NCBI RefSeq assembly: GCF_040548815.1
Contig: NZ_JBEPSM010000002.1
Span: 186,001-250,000, forward strand
Origin: Kaistia defluvii
GTDB taxonomy: Bacteria > Pseudomonadota > Alphaproteobacteria > Rhizobiales > Kaistiaceae
Length of the DNA: 64,000 nt
Direction of reading: 5' to 3'
The notes below the pieces were generated by a model. That model had not been told where the DNA came from. It saw only the letters and a list, made by a program, of their open reading frames with translations, and did not search any database. How positions within the stretch are numbered: position 1 is the stretch's first letter; every line of letters begins with the position of its first letter. Positions 26,398 to 36,438 of the stretch are shown one piece after another. A program made the position numbers and the translations under genes.

Positions 26398-26856
26398 ATG
26401 AGCATGGCCCAACTTGCGGGAATTTCCCGCGACGACATCGATGGTGCCGGTGCCTCTGATGGCAACAAGCAGACCACCTTCACCATTGGTGATCTGTCTC
26501 GCGAATTCGACGTAACGCTTCGCACGCTGCGTTTCTATGAGGACAAGGCCCTCCTGAACCCCCGCCGGGAAGGGCTGAACCGGATCTATTCGCGCCGCGA
26601 CCGTTCGCGCCTCAAGCTGGTGCTGATGGGCAAGAAGGTCGGCTTCTCGCTGACCGAGATCAAGGAGATGCTCGATCTCTATGATCTGAAGGACGGCCAG
26701 GTTCTGCAGATGCGCCTGGCGCTGCGCAAGTTCAACGAACAGATCGACGTTCTGGAGCGCCAGAAGGTCGACATCGAGCAGGCGCTCGACGAATTGCGCC
26801 GCACCGTCGACGTCGTCGCCGGTCTGCTGCGCCAGAAGGAAGCCGGCGCCGCCTAA
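26398..26856 (+). CDS. MerR family transcriptional regulator
   Basis: About 152 residues. The N-terminal winged helix reads TFTIGDLSREFDVTLRTLRFYEDKALLNPRREGLNRIYSRRDRSRL (about 25-75), followed by KKVGFSLTEIKEMLDLY and a long C-terminal dimerisation helix. There are no metal-binding cysteines in the C-terminus, so it is not a metal sensor of the MerR/CueR type; the form without an effector domain resembles LiuR-like regulators of branched-chain or fatty acid catabolism, though no such genes are adjacent. AAGGA is present upstream; ATG 26404 is an alternative start. Confidence 0.9.
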   Translation: MSMAQLAGISRDDIDGAGASDGNKQTTFTIGDLSREFDVTLRTLRFYEDKALLNPRREGLNRIYSRRDRSRLKLVLMGKKVGFSLTEIKEMLDLYDLKDGQVLQMRLALRKFNEQIDVLERQKVDIEQALDELRRTVDVVAGLLRQKEAGAA

Positions 26857-26940
26857 GGCGCCGGAACGAGGTTGGCTGGCTGCGCCGCTTTTCGGCGCGC
26901 CACCGAGGTCGGTGCCCGGAAATCTCCTACCGCGGGCACC
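26843..26940 (+). terminator. Hairpins after the MerR gene
   Basis: CCGGCGCC (26843-26850) pairs with GGCGCCGG (26857-26864) across six bases that include the MerR stop codon. A second stem, GGTGCCCG (26911-26918) with CGGGCACC (26933-26940), follows. Neither has a U-run. They probably end or stabilise the MerR message. Confidence 0.5.
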
Positions 26941-27030
26941 GGCCTTGGCATTCCGACAAGCCATGCCGGGTTCGCCCGATGGGTTCTCCGTGCTAGCATG
27001 CTTCGGGGGCCAATCAGAGGGAGGAAGCCG

Positions 27031-27540
27031 ATGCGGATCTTGTTTACCGCCTTGCGTGCCGGACTGATCCTGTTCGGACTGGCGGTCATGCCGATATCGA
27101 CCTCGGCCCTTGCCGAGACGCCGACGGTCTCGCCGCCGCCACCGGCTGCCGCCGACGCGGCCCGCCCCGGGCGCTACACCATGGTTCCCGCCGAAGGCGG
27201 CTTTGTCCGCCTCGACACGGAAACCGGCACGGTATCGCATTGCCGGCGAGGAGATGCCGCGAGCGGCTCCGTCTGGACCTGCGCCGCCATTCCCGAGGAC
27301 GTTCTGTCCCGCCCTGATCCCGCCGTCGCGCTCAGTGCCAAGGTCACGGAACTCGAACACGAGGTTGCCGATCTGCGCGCCCGGCTCGAGGACGTCGAGG
27401 GACGCGCCAACACGCGCGCCGTAGCGCCGACAGGGGATCCCGAACTCGACAAGGCGCTGAATTTCAGCGAGGAGCTGATGAGCCGCTTCTTCGGCATGGT
27501 GCGCGAGATGAAGCGCGAGGCGGACGGCGACAAGAGCTGA
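27031..27540 (+). CDS. Exported protein with C-terminal coiled coil, unknown function
   Basis: About 169 residues: signal peptide ending at SALA, a proline-rich linker, a central block (GRYTMVPAEGGFVRLDTETGTVSHC and WTCAAIPED) with two cysteines likely to form a disulphide, and a C-terminal heptad region (AKVTELEHEVADLRARLEDVEG). The central block recurs in many Hyphomicrobiales periplasmic proteins of unknown role. GGGAGG lies eight bases before the ATG. Convergent with the proline iminopeptidase gene. Confidence 0.75.
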   Translation: MRILFTALRAGLILFGLAVMPISTSALAETPTVSPPPPAAADAARPGRYTMVPAEGGFVRLDTETGTVSHCRRGDAASGSVWTCAAIPEDVLSRPDPAVALSAKVTELEHEVADLRARLEDVEGRANTRAVAPTGDPELDKALNFSEELMSRFFGMVREMKREADGDKS

Positions 27541-27558
27541 GCCGCCGCCGCGATCGCA

Positions 27559-28533
27559 TCAGCCTGTCTTGAAGCGCTCGGTCGCTGCGACCAGTTCGTG
27601 AATGTTGCCAGGCTCCGACATGGCGTGGCCGGCATCCGGCACGATGTGCAGATCCGCCTTCGGCCACACCTTCGCCAGGTCCCAGGCGATCGCCGCCGGC
27701 GTGCAGAGGTCGTAGCGGCCATGCACGATGACGCCCGGAATGTCGGCGATCCGCCCGGCATTCGCCAGCAGGTAGTCGTCGCGCTCGAAGAAGCCCTTGT
27801 TGACGAAGTAGTGCGCCTCGATGCGGGCGAAGGCGAGCGCGTAATAGGGCGAGCCGAAGGCCGAGACGCGCAGCGGGTCCGGCAAGAGCGACAGCGCATT
27901 GCCCTCCCACATCGCCCAGTTGCGCGCCACCTTGATCTGCGAGGCTTCGTCGCCCGAGGTCAGGCGTCGGTGATAGGCGCCGATCATGTCGTGCCTCTCG
28001 TCTTCCGGGATCGGTGCCTGGTAGATCTCGAACGCCTCCGGCAATAGCCAGGACGCGCCTTCCTGGTAGAACCAGAGCAGTTCGCGCTGGCGCAGGGTGA
28101 AGATGCCGCGCAGCACCAGTTCGCTCACCCGCTCGGGATGGGTCTCGGCATAGGCGAGCGCCAGGCAGGAGCCCCAGGAACCGCCCAGCAGCTGCCAGCG
28201 CTCGATGCCGAGATGGGTCCGGATCCGCTCCATGTCGGCGACCAGGTCCCAGGTCGTGTTCTCGCGCAGTTCCGCATGCGGCGTCGAGCGGCCGCAGCCC
28301 CGCTGGTCGAACAGGATGATCCGATAGGCGGCGGGGTCGTGATAGCGCCGCATGTTAGGGCCGCAGCCGGCGCCCGGGCCACCATGCACCATCAGCACCG
28401 GCTTGCCCTGCGGATTGCCGCATTCCTCGACATGGATCTCGTGCAGATCCGACACCTTGAGCCGGTGGACCGCATAGGGCTCGATGGCGGGAAACAGCTG
28501 CAGGCGGCTCTGCGCGGATGAATCAGGCGGCAT
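27559..28533 (-). CDS. pip: Proline iminopeptidase
   Basis: Serine aminopeptidase (family S33, alpha/beta hydrolase fold) of about 324 residues that removes N-terminal proline from peptides. Motifs: HGGPGAGCGP (oxyanion region), DQRGCGRSTPH, the nucleophile elbow GGSWGS, and the catalytic Asp and His in GRYDLCTP and DAGHAMSEP. ATG 28533 has TGGAG six bases upstream and lies one base beyond the stop of the upstream transporter gene, so the two are probably co-transcribed and coupled. The pair suggests uptake and use of peptides or of the released proline. Confidence 0.95.
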   Translation of the reverse strand: MPPDSSAQSRLQLFPAIEPYAVHRLKVSDLHEIHVEECGNPQGKPVLMVHGGPGAGCGPNMRRYHDPAAYRIILFDQRGCGRSTPHAELRENTTWDLVADMERIRTHLGIERWQLLGGSWGSCLALAYAETHPERVSELVLRGIFTLRQRELLWFYQEGASWLLPEAFEIYQAPIPEDERHDMIGAYHRRLTSGDEASQIKVARNWAMWEGNALSLLPDPLRVSAFGSPYYALAFARIEAHYFVNKGFFERDDYLLANAGRIADIPGVIVHGRYDLCTPAAIAWDLAKVWPKADLHIVPDAGHAMSEPGNIHELVAATERFKTG

Positions 28534-28534
28534 G

Positions 28535-30385
28535 TCAAACTCCAGGAAGGCGACGGATCGGGTGGGGGGCGCCGGGCTCCGTCGGGCCGACGAATTCGGG
28601 GAACGGGCCGAACATCGGAACAGCGGCCGCCGGCGCGGCGACCTCCGTCCCGGGTTCGGGCCTGGGTTCGGTTTCGGGCGCGGTCTCCGCCGCCACGGGT
28701 TCGGCAGCCGCATCCGGGACGGACGCCGCTGGCGGCGAGACGACGGGCGCGTGGGCTCGTCTGGGGCGGGCGGCGGCGAGCTTTCGCTTCAGCCGTCGTA
28801 CCGTATAGCGAACGCGCAGCCACAGCAGCGGCCATTGCACCCGCGGCAGGAGCGAGACGGCGAGCAAGGTCGCCAGTCCGCAGCAAAGCCCGATCAGGCC
28901 GGAAAGCCCGACGGGCAGGCCGAACCAGCCGGTCGGGCCCAATACGGTCGGCGTCACCGTGCTCATGCCGAGATAGGCGCTGGAAAATTCGGGCGCGAAA
29001 CGGGCGAGAAGCACGTTGGCGACTGTCAGCCACAGCCCGACCGCGATGGCCGCGAAAGTCGCGGCCGGGGTCGTGGCGGGCAGGCGCCAGCCGAGCAGCA
29101 GCACCGGCGCGAGGCTGGCGGCCGCGATCGACAAAGACAGGCCGGCCAGCATGGCGACACTGCCGATCGACAGGCGGTTGAGGCCGAGGATCGCCAGCCC
29201 GAGGAGGATCATGCCGAGGCGGGTGATGAAGATCCGCCGTCCGGCCGGCGCCCGGCGCTCGATGAACCCGCCATAGAGGTCGTGGCCCAGCGTCGTCGCG
29301 GCGGTCGCCAGCGCCATGGCGATGGTGATCAGCGCGGCCGATATGAGCCCGCCGATCAGCAGCACGGCCGGCATGGCGGAAAGACCGACGCGATCAGGGA
29401 AGCTGACGACGAGGCCGAGCGGATCGCTCGCGGCGTCGATGCCGGCGAGGCGGCCATAGACGGCATAGCTCGGCGCCGCCAGCAGGATGATGGCCGCGAA
29501 GGCGACGCCCCAAAGCACATGCCGGCGGGCCGGAGGTCGTCTGGCGGTTGTCCAGGCCGGGAAGAGCAGGGTCGGCATCACTGCGACGCCGGCCACCAGC
29601 GACACCGAAAAGGCGAGGATGACGACATCAGGGATCCGCGTGGCGGTTGTCAGCGTGTCGGGTTCGACCAGGCCGATCCAGGGCATGGGCAGCCAGGTCT
29701 CGCCGAGCGACACCGCCGCCACGGGCACCAGATAGGAGAGCGCCACCACCGGGCCGAGCACGGCGGCGAGCGCGATAGCCGCGCGCAGGCCGCCGGCGAT
29801 ACAGGCGATGGCCGCAAGGCACAGAATGATGTCTTCGGCGAGCCGCGGCGAGAGGCCGAGCATGCGCGCCGCGACGGTGCCGGCCAGCGTCGTCTCGGCG
29901 GCGAGCAGCGGCAGCAGCGTCAGCAGGACGGCGACGGCCGCGATGGTGCGCGTCGGCGCGCCGAACCGCAGGCCGATCGCTTCCGCCAGCGTTGTGGTCT
30001 GCGCCGATCGCATGGCGGGCGCGACGACCAGGCTCGCGAGCGCAAGGCCGACGACGAAGGCGGCGATCAGGACCACGCCGCGTCCGCCGCCCAACGCGGT
30101 CGCGACAGGGCTTGCGACCAGCACCACGGTGGAAAGAGCCGCGCCGCCCAGCGCCCAGCCCATGCTGGAAGACTGGATGTTGCCGCCACGTAGGATGTCG
30201 TTGAAATCGAGCGACCGCATGGCGATCGCGACGGCGGCGGCGATCGCCAGCGGCACGAGCGGAAACAGCGCCGGCAGCACCGGCCATGCGCCGAAGCGGT
30301 CGAGGGCATCGACCAGTCCGAGGCTCGCCAGCACGACGACCATCGCCACGGTCGCCATTGTTCCCAGACGCACTTCTCCGACCAC
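28535..30385 (-). CDS. Sodium:solute symporter-like (SSS) family protein
   Basis: About 616 residues with about thirteen hydrophobic helices, the LGGAALSTVVLVASP and GLRFGAPTRTIAAVAVLL segments of the sodium:solute symporter fold, and a long Pro/Ala-rich cytoplasmic C-terminal tail (about residues 535-616). Such proteins import organic acids, sugars or amino acids with Na+. GTG 30385 is chosen because AGAGAGG lies five bases before it; ATG 30358 is the alternative. It is directly followed by pip, which may hint at proline or peptide-related substrates, but this is only inferred from position. Confidence 0.8.
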   Translation of the reverse strand: MVGEVRLGTMATVAMVVVLASLGLVDALDRFGAWPVLPALFPLVPLAIAAAVAIAMRSLDFNDILRGGNIQSSSMGWALGGAALSTVVLVASPVATALGGGRGVVLIAAFVVGLALASLVVAPAMRSAQTTTLAEAIGLRFGAPTRTIAAVAVLLTLLPLLAAETTLAGTVAARMLGLSPRLAEDIILCLAAIACIAGGLRAAIALAAVLGPVVALSYLVPVAAVSLGETWLPMPWIGLVEPDTLTTATRIPDVVILAFSVSLVAGVAVMPTLLFPAWTTARRPPARRHVLWGVAFAAIILLAAPSYAVYGRLAGIDAASDPLGLVVSFPDRVGLSAMPAVLLIGGLISAALITIAMALATAATTLGHDLYGGFIERRAPAGRRIFITRLGMILLGLAILGLNRLSIGSVAMLAGLSLSIAAASLAPVLLLGWRLPATTPAATFAAIAVGLWLTVANVLLARFAPEFSSAYLGMSTVTPTVLGPTGWFGLPVGLSGLIGLCCGLATLLAVSLLPRVQWPLLWLRVRYTVRRLKRKLAAARPRRAHAPVVSPPAASVPDAAAEPVAAETAPETEPRPEPGTEVAAPAAAVPMFGPFPEFVGPTEPGAPHPIRRLPGV

Positions 30386-30468
30386 GCCAGCCTCTCTGTC
30401 CAATCCGGAGCGGATCGGACAGGACCCCGCCGGCCTTGTCAATGCGGCCGGGCGCTGGATGGAGATCG

Positions 30469-31695
30469 TCAGGGACGGATCAGGCGGGCGGCGGCGCGCT
30501 CGAACGTCTGGATGCCGCGCTTGAATCCCATCAGCGGTTGCGCGATCTCGGCGACCGCATAGGCGGAGTCGGTCGCATCCATGATGACGAAATCGGCGGC
30601 CTTGCCGATGTCGATGCCGTAATCGGCGCAGCGCATCAACCGGGCCGCGCTCGCCGTCACCATGTCGAGGCAGCAGAGCATCTCCGCCTTGCGGCCGAGC
30701 TGCGCGACATTGGCGTAGAGATTGGCGATGCGGTTCAGCGAGCCGTCGCCAAAGGGCGTGAACGGGTTCAGGACGTTGTTGGTGGCGAGCGAGCAGGTGA
30801 CGCCGAGCTCGGCCAGCCGATGCGCCGGGGCGACGCCGCGCGGTACGTTGTGATCCTGTTTTCGCCCCATCAGGAACAGATCGGTCGCCGGCAACACGGT
30901 GACGGCGATGCCGACCGCCGCGAGCCGGTTGCCGATGGCGGTCAGCGCGTCTGGCGGCAGGGCGGAAAGCTTGGTCACATGGCCAACGGCGACGCGGCCT
31001 GCCCAGCCCGTCCGCTCCGTGGCGGCAATGACCGCGTCGAGATGCATCCAGCTCGGGTCGAGGTCGAAATCAAGGTGGAAGTCGATATCGAGATCGAAGC
31101 GGCCGGCGATCGCGAAGATCCGGTCGACATGGGCAACCGGATCGCTGTCGGTATAGGGGCAGCCGCCGATCAGCTCGGCGCCGGCTTCGCAGGCTTCGAC
31201 AAGCAGTTCCTCCGTGCCGGGATCGTTCAGCAGCCCTTCCTGCGGAAAGACGCAGAGTTCGAGATCGACCGCCCAGGCATAATCGCGCTGCAGGCGCTTC
31301 AGCGCCTGGAACGAGCGCAGGCCGATGCGCGGGTCGATCTCGACATGGGTGCGGATGCGCATCGTGCCCTGCAGGATCGCCTTCACCAGCGTCGCCTCGG
31401 CGCGGGCATAGACGTCGTCTTCGCTGAAGTCGCGCTTCAGCCGCGCCACTTCGGCGATCGCCTCCGAGAGCGCTCCCTCCGCCGTGCAGCGATCGAGGAT
31501 GCAGGACTTGTCGAGATGGATGTGGCTGTCGACGAAGCCGGGCAGGACCAGCCGGCCCTGCGCATCCTCGCTCCGCAGGGCCGGGCCGAGGCGGGCCCCG
31601 ATCGCCGCGATCCTGCCTTCGAGAACGCCGATATCGACGGGTTCCGGACCGCGTTCGGGCAGGCGGGCGTTGCGCAGGACGAGATCGAAGGGCAT
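30469..31695 (-). CDS. Amidohydrolase of the cytosine deaminase-like family
   Basis: Metal-dependent hydrolase of about 408 residues. It has the HIHLDK motif (His58 and His60), DFHLDFDLD near 205, GHVTKL near 240 and ATD near 275, matching the cytosine/isocytosine deaminase branch. One point is unusual: the position that normally carries the metal-binding Asp near the C-terminus (SDN or TDN) reads TNN here (about residue 320, in LATNNVLNPF). I believe a subfamily shares this, so the reaction is likely not classical cytosine deamination. Divergent from the arginine antiporter gene across 340 bases that hold no gene. Confidence 0.85.
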   Translation of the reverse strand: MPFDLVLRNARLPERGPEPVDIGVLEGRIAAIGARLGPALRSEDAQGRLVLPGFVDSHIHLDKSCILDRCTAEGALSEAIAEVARLKRDFSEDDVYARAEATLVKAILQGTMRIRTHVEIDPRIGLRSFQALKRLQRDYAWAVDLELCVFPQEGLLNDPGTEELLVEACEAGAELIGGCPYTDSDPVAHVDRIFAIAGRFDLDIDFHLDFDLDPSWMHLDAVIAATERTGWAGRVAVGHVTKLSALPPDALTAIGNRLAAVGIAVTVLPATDLFLMGRKQDHNVPRGVAPAHRLAELGVTCSLATNNVLNPFTPFGDGSLNRIANLYANVAQLGRKAEMLCCLDMVTASAARLMRCADYGIDIGKAADFVIMDATDSAYAVAEIAQPLMGFKRGIQTFERAAARLIRP

Positions 31696-32037
31696 GCAAA
31701 TTCCGGGCTGGGATGCGCCGCAGCCAGGCGGGACGTTCAAGCGGGCTGCGGGATATCCGAAGCAATTTTCACGCCATGGCGCAGCGCGATCCCAGAGACT
31801 TCTGGCCTGCGTCCTGCATCTCTTTACTTCGGGATTCCAAGGCGGGCATGGCATTCCCCTGGCCATCACTTGGGCGCCGCCGTTGTCGGACGGTCGCGGC
31901 AGGTATATTCCCTAGCGTAACCGCAAGATGCCGGAAGAATGGAACGGCACGGCTAGACTTGGGATTCCTCGCTCATGCCTCCCTGTCGGGAAGCGGGCAT
32001 AAAGTCTCTACGTCTTGGAAACCGGGGAGGGAAGACG
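31696..32037. other. Intergenic region between amidohydrolase and antiporter
   Basis: 342 bases between divergent genes. I see a possible promoter for the antiporter gene (TTGTCG at 31883-31888 and TATATT at 31904-31909, spacing 15, shorter than ideal) and no gene. Confidence 0.35.
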
Positions 32038-33471
32038 ATGGCGTCGACGACGGCTGGAAAGTTGTCTCTCGGGGCGTTGACCGCCATGGTCGTCGGCTCG
32101 ATGGTCGGGGCGGGTATCTTCAACCTGCCGGGGCGCTTCGGCGCGGCCACCGGGCCGTTCGGCGCGATCATCGCCTGGGCCATCGCGGGCACCGGCATGT
32201 ACATGTTGGCGCGGGTGTTCCAGGCCCTGGCCGAGAAGCGGCCCGATATTGATTCCGGCGTGTTTGCTTATGCCAAGGCAGGCTTTGGCGATTATATGGG
32301 CTTCCTGTCGGCTTTCGGCTATTGGCTCGGCAGCTGCCTCGGCAACGTCTTCTACTGGGTGCTGATCGGCTCGACCCTGGGCCGCTTCTTTCCGGAAATC
32401 TTCGGCGACGGCAGTTCGCCGACAGCGATCATCGTGTCGCTCGCCGGCATCTGGCTGTTCCATTTCATGATACTGCGCGGCGTCGAGCAGGCGGCATTCA
32501 TCAACACGGTCGTGACCGTCGCCAAGATCGTGCCGATCCTTGTCGCGATCCTCGCCTTCCTGTTTGCCTTCAACTACCACCAGTTCGCGGAGAATTTCTT
32601 CGGCGGTGTCGGCATGCCGGAGAAGACGCTGGTCGCCCAGGTGCGCGACACCATGCTGATCACCGTGTTCGTCTTCCTCGGCATCGAAGGCGCCAGCGTC
32701 TACTCGCGCTTCGCCAAGACCCGCGCCGATGTCGGCACCGCGACGATCCTGGGCTTTGTCGGCGTGACCGGCCTGATGGTGGCCATCACCTTGCTGCCCT
32801 ATGCCACCCAGCCGCGCGCCGCGATCGCCGGCGTCAGCAACCCGTCCCTGGCCGGGGCGCTGGAGCTGGTGGTCGGCCATTGGGGCGCGGTGTTCATTTC
32901 GATCGGCGTCCTGATCTCGGTGCTGGGCGCCTATCTCGCCTGGTCGCTGATCTGCGCCGAGGTGCTGTTCGCCGCGGCCAAATCGAAGGACATGCCAAAA
33001 CTCTTCGCCGCCCAGAACGGCAACCGCGTTCCCGCTAACGCGCTGTGGCTGACCAACATCGTCGTGTCGCTGTTCGTCATCTCGACCTACTGGTCGCGCG
33101 ACGCCTTCAACTTCATGCTCGACATGACCAGCGTCACGGCGCTGCTGCCCTATCTGCTGGTGGCAGGCTATGGCGTGCTGCTGGCGCGCCGCGGCGAAGG
33201 CTATGAGACCACCCCGGAGGAGCGCCGCCGCGACCAGATCTTCGCCTGGATCGCCGTCTTCTACACGCTGGTCATGTTCGTGGCCGCGGGCCTCAAATAT
33301 GTGCTGCTCGTCGCCGTCCTCTTCGTGCCCGGCACCATTCTCTACGTCTGGGCCCGCCGCGAGCAGAACGCGCGGCTGTTCACCTCCACTGAGCTCATCG
33401 TCTTCGCCGTCACCCTGGTTGCCGGCCTGATCGGCGCCTACGGCCTGCTGAGCGGCACCATCACACCCTGA
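32038..33471 (+). CDS. Arginine:ornithine antiporter-like APC transporter
   Basis: Inner-membrane amino acid antiporter of about 477 residues with twelve to thirteen helices of the APC superfamily. The N-terminal block [22 protein letters not shown] and the segment [22 protein letters not shown] are characteristic of the ArcD/YdgI type that exchanges arginine for ornithine or citrulline. GGGGAGGG precedes the ATG. The arginine deiminase gene follows after 19 bases, so the two form an operon. Without arcB in the operon the exported product is more likely citrulline than ornithine. Confidence 0.9.
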   Translation: MASTTAGKLSLGALTAMVVGSMVGAGIFNLPGRFGAATGPFGAIIAWAIAGTGMYMLARVFQALAEKRPDIDSGVFAYAKAGFGDYMGFLSAFGYWLGSCLGNVFYWVLIGSTLGRFFPEIFGDGSSPTAIIVSLAGIWLFHFMILRGVEQAAFINTVVTVAKIVPILVAILAFLFAFNYHQFAENFFGGVGMPEKTLVAQVRDTMLITVFVFLGIEGASVYSRFAKTRADVGTATILGFVGVTGLMVAITLLPYATQPRAAIAGVSNPSLAGALELVVGHWGAVFISIGVLISVLGAYLAWSLICAEVLFAAAKSKDMPKLFAAQNGNRVPANALWLTNIVVSLFVISTYWSRDAFNFMLDMTSVTALLPYLLVAGYGVLLARRGEGYETTPEERRRDQIFAWIAVFYTLVMFVAAGLKYVLLVAVLFVPGTILYVWARREQNARLFTSTELIVFAVTLVAGLIGAYGLLSGTITP

Positions 33472-33490
33472 ATGGAAAGGCAGTCACATC

Positions 33491-34735
33491 ATGGCGAATG
33501 AAACCCCGTTCGGTGTCCACTCGGAAGTCGGCCAGCTTCGCAAGGTGCTGGTCTGCGCCCCGGGCCGCGCACATCAGCGCCTGACGCCCAGCAATTGCGA
33601 CGACCTGCTGTTCGACGATGTGCTGTGGGTCGACAATGCCAAGCGCGACCACTTCGACTTCATGACCAAGATGCGCGATCGCGGCGTCGAGGTTCTGGAG
33701 ATGCACAATCTGCTCGCCGAGACGGTCGCGATTCCCGAAGCCAAGAAATGGATCCTCGACAACCAGGTCGTGCCGAACCAGGTCGGTCTCGGCCTCGTCG
33801 ACGAGGTGCGCTCCTATCTCGAAGGACTGGCGCCGCGCGCGTTGGCCGAGACGCTGATCGGCGGGCTATCGACCGAGGAATTCCCGGAGACGCTGGGCGG
33901 CGAGATGATGGCGCTCGTGCGCGACGCGGCCGGCGCCAATGAATATCTCCTGCCGCCGCTGCCGAACACGCTCTATACCCGTGACACCAGCTGCTGGATC
34001 TATGGCGGCGTGACGCTGAACGCGCTCTATTGGCCGGCGCGGCACGAGGAGCCGATCCTCACCACCGCCATCTACAAATTCCATCCGGACTTCGCCGGCA
34101 AGGTGAATGTGTGGTGGGGCGATCCGACCGAGGACCACGGCCTCGCCACCTTCGAGGGCGGCGACGTCATGCCGATCGGCAAGGGCAATGTGCTGATCGG
34201 CATGAGCGAGCGCACCTCGCGCCAGGCGATCAGCCAGGTCGCGCAGGCCCTCTTCGACAAGGGCGCCGCCGAGCGTGTCATCGTCGCCGCCATGCCGAAG
34301 CTGCGTGCGGCCATGCATCTCGATACCGTCTTCACCTTCGCCGACCGCGATTGCGTGCTGCTGTATCCCGATATCGTCAATGGCATCGAGGCCTTTTCGT
34401 ATCGGCCGGATGGCAAGGGCGGCCTCGAGCTTTCCAAGGACAAGGGTACCTTCGTCGAGACGGTGCGGGACTCTCTCGGGCTGAAGAAAATGCGCGTGGT
34501 CGAGACCGGCGGGAACGCCTATATGCGCGAGCGCACGCAATGGGATTCCGGCGCCAACCTCGTCTGCGCCTCGCCCGGCGTTGTCTTTGCCTATGACCGC
34601 AACACCTACACCAATACGCTGCTGCGCAAGGAAGGCATCGAGGTCGTCACCATCACCGGCGCCGAACTCGGCCGCGGCCGGGGCGGCGGCCATTGCATGA
34701 CCTGCCCGATCATCCGCGACGCGGTCGACTACTAG
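33491..34735 (+). CDS. arcA: Arginine deiminase
   Basis: Hydrolyses arginine to citrulline and ammonia in the cytoplasm; 414 residues, normal length. The guanidine-modifying fold is marked by LYTRDTSCW (catalytic Asp region near 160), EGGDVMPIG (Glu and Asp near 215), MHLDTVFTF (His near 275) and the nucleophile in GGGHCMTCP (Cys402). All key residues are intact. It is coupled to the antiporter upstream. No ornithine carbamoyltransferase or carbamate kinase gene is nearby, so ATP is not recovered by this cluster alone; ammonia release for acid tolerance or nitrogen supply is a reasonable alternative role. Confidence 0.96.
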   Translation: MANETPFGVHSEVGQLRKVLVCAPGRAHQRLTPSNCDDLLFDDVLWVDNAKRDHFDFMTKMRDRGVEVLEMHNLLAETVAIPEAKKWILDNQVVPNQVGLGLVDEVRSYLEGLAPRALAETLIGGLSTEEFPETLGGEMMALVRDAAGANEYLLPPLPNTLYTRDTSCWIYGGVTLNALYWPARHEEPILTTAIYKFHPDFAGKVNVWWGDPTEDHGLATFEGGDVMPIGKGNVLIGMSERTSRQAISQVAQALFDKGAAERVIVAAMPKLRAAMHLDTVFTFADRDCVLLYPDIVNGIEAFSYRPDGKGGLELSKDKGTFVETVRDSLGLKKMRVVETGGNAYMRERTQWDSGANLVCASPGVVFAYDRNTYTNTLLRKEGIEVVTITGAELGRGRGGGHCMTCPIIRDAVDY

Positions 34736-34901
34736 GCAGGACTATCGGCCACGACACACACTCTGTCCCGGCGGGCCGGCGCACTGCGATCCGTGGTTGC
34801 GTCGGTCTTGATTGTCGCTCATTGAAGATGGACCGCCCGCATGGCCGCGCTGCCATGCGGACGTCATCTCGATGCTGCCTTTCTCGGAGACATCCCGCTC
34901 C

Positions 34902-36383
34902 ATGACCCGCCGGTTTCTGCGCTATCTAAAGCGCGCAACGGTCATCCTTGTCGTGATCGCGCTGACGCTGCTCGCCGCCCGGGTCGTCGATGTGCTGCGC
35001 GGCCCGCCGTTGCAGCTCTGGCACAAACACGCGCCGCATGAACTGTCGGTGAAGCAATTGGATGGGGCCACCTGGGAGGATTATCTCAAGGCAGAGCAGG
35101 CGGCGTTCGAGGACGTTCGCACCCATGTGACGGACAAGCTGAAGCCGGCCCAGCAGCTCCGGGCCAATCGCTATTTCGACGGCAGCCCGCTCTATCCGCC
35201 CCACTTCCAGACGGACTGGAACCGGTCCTTCATATTGACCCCGGAGGGTCCGCCAGTCGGCGTGGTGGTGCTGCTGCACGGATTGACCGATTCCCCCTAC
35301 AGCCTCCGCCATATCGCGAAGCTCTACCGGGATAGGGGCTTCGTCGCGGTCGGCTTGCGCGTACCCGGGCACGGAACGGTTCCGGCCGGGCTGACGACCG
35401 TTCATTGGGAACAGTGGCTGGCGGCAACCCGACTCGCGGTGCGCGAGGCGCGGCGACTGGCCGGCGGTGAGAAGCCGCTGCATCTCGTTGGCTATTCGAA
35501 TGGCGGCGCGCTGGCACTGCTCTATGCGCTGGATGCGCTCGACAATCCGGCCCTTGCCCGGCCGGACCAACTGGTGCTGTTCTCGCCGATGGTCGGTGTC
35601 ACGCGCTTCGCCCGCTTCGCCGGCCTCGCCGGTCTCCCGTCCATCTTCCCTGCCTTCGCCAAGACGGCCTGGCTGGGTCTGATGCCGGAATTCAATCCGT
35701 TCAAATACAATTCGTTTCCCGTCAACGCGGCTCGCCAGTCCTATGAGTTGACCGCGGCCCTGCAGGATCGGATCACCCGGCTCGCTCGCGACAACCGGCT
35801 CGCCGATCTGGCGCCGGTGTTGACTTTCCAGTCGATCGTCGATTTTACCGTCAGCGCGCCCGCCGTCGTGTCCATGCTCTATGGGAATCTGCCCGAGAAC
35901 GGCAGCGAGCTGGTCTTGTTCGACATCAATCGAAACGCCGATCTCGGGCCGCTGCTGAGCCCGGCCGCCGAGACGGCGGTCGAGCGTATCTTGCCGGCGG
36001 CGCCGCGCCGCTACCGGATGGACGTGATCACCAACGCGGCGCCGGATGGCGATCTGGTCGAGGCGCGGGTGATGGAGCCCGGCCAGACGGAGCAGCAGAA
36101 GCAGGCGCTCAATCTCGTCTATCCCCCTGACATCTACTCGCTGTCGCATGTCGCGTTGCCGTTTCCCGTCGAGGACGGGCTCTACGGGACGAATCCCGAC
36201 TCTGCGGATGATTTTGGCATCCATCTCGGGGACATCGCCTCGCGCGGCGAACGCGGGACGTTGATCGTCGGCCTGGATACGCTGATGCGGATTTCCTCGA
36301 ATCCGTTCTTTCCCTACGTGGTCGAGCGGATCGAGGCTCTGATGCCGCCGAGGCCGGATCAAGGAACCGTGTCGCCGCCGTAG
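34902..36383 (+). CDS. Membrane-anchored alpha/beta hydrolase
   Basis: About 493 residues with an N-terminal membrane anchor (ATVILVVIALTLLAARVVDVL) and a serine hydrolase domain: HGLTDSPYSL (oxyanion region near 150), PGHGTVP, and the nucleophile elbow GYSNGG near 210. The long C-terminal half has no motif I recognise. The active site would face the periplasm. Substrate is unknown. ATG 34902 starts the anchor; ATG 34872 is in frame just before. It follows arcA by about 165 bases and may be separately transcribed. Confidence 0.82.
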   Translation: MTRRFLRYLKRATVILVVIALTLLAARVVDVLRGPPLQLWHKHAPHELSVKQLDGATWEDYLKAEQAAFEDVRTHVTDKLKPAQQLRANRYFDGSPLYPPHFQTDWNRSFILTPEGPPVGVVVLLHGLTDSPYSLRHIAKLYRDRGFVAVGLRVPGHGTVPAGLTTVHWEQWLAATRLAVREARRLAGGEKPLHLVGYSNGGALALLYALDALDNPALARPDQLVLFSPMVGVTRFARFAGLAGLPSIFPAFAKTAWLGLMPEFNPFKYNSFPVNAARQSYELTAALQDRITRLARDNRLADLAPVLTFQSIVDFTVSAPAVVSMLYGNLPENGSELVLFDINRNADLGPLLSPAAETAVERILPAAPRRYRMDVITNAAPDGDLVEARVMEPGQTEQQKQALNLVYPPDIYSLSHVALPFPVEDGLYGTNPDSADDFGIHLGDIASRGERGTLIVGLDTLMRISSNPFFPYVVERIEALMPPRPDQGTVSPP

Positions 36384-36393
36384 CGGCGAACAC

Positions 36394-36424
36394 GGGCCGA
36401 TCGTCTCACTCCGGCGATCGGCCC
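36394..36424. terminator. Bidirectional hairpin between convergent genes
   Basis: GGGCCGATCG (36394-36403) pairs perfectly with CGATCGGCCC (36415-36424) over an eleven-base loop, between the hydrolase and gltS stops. It has no strong U-run on either side. Confidence 0.65.
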
Positions 36425-36438
36425 GGGATAGTGCGCTG

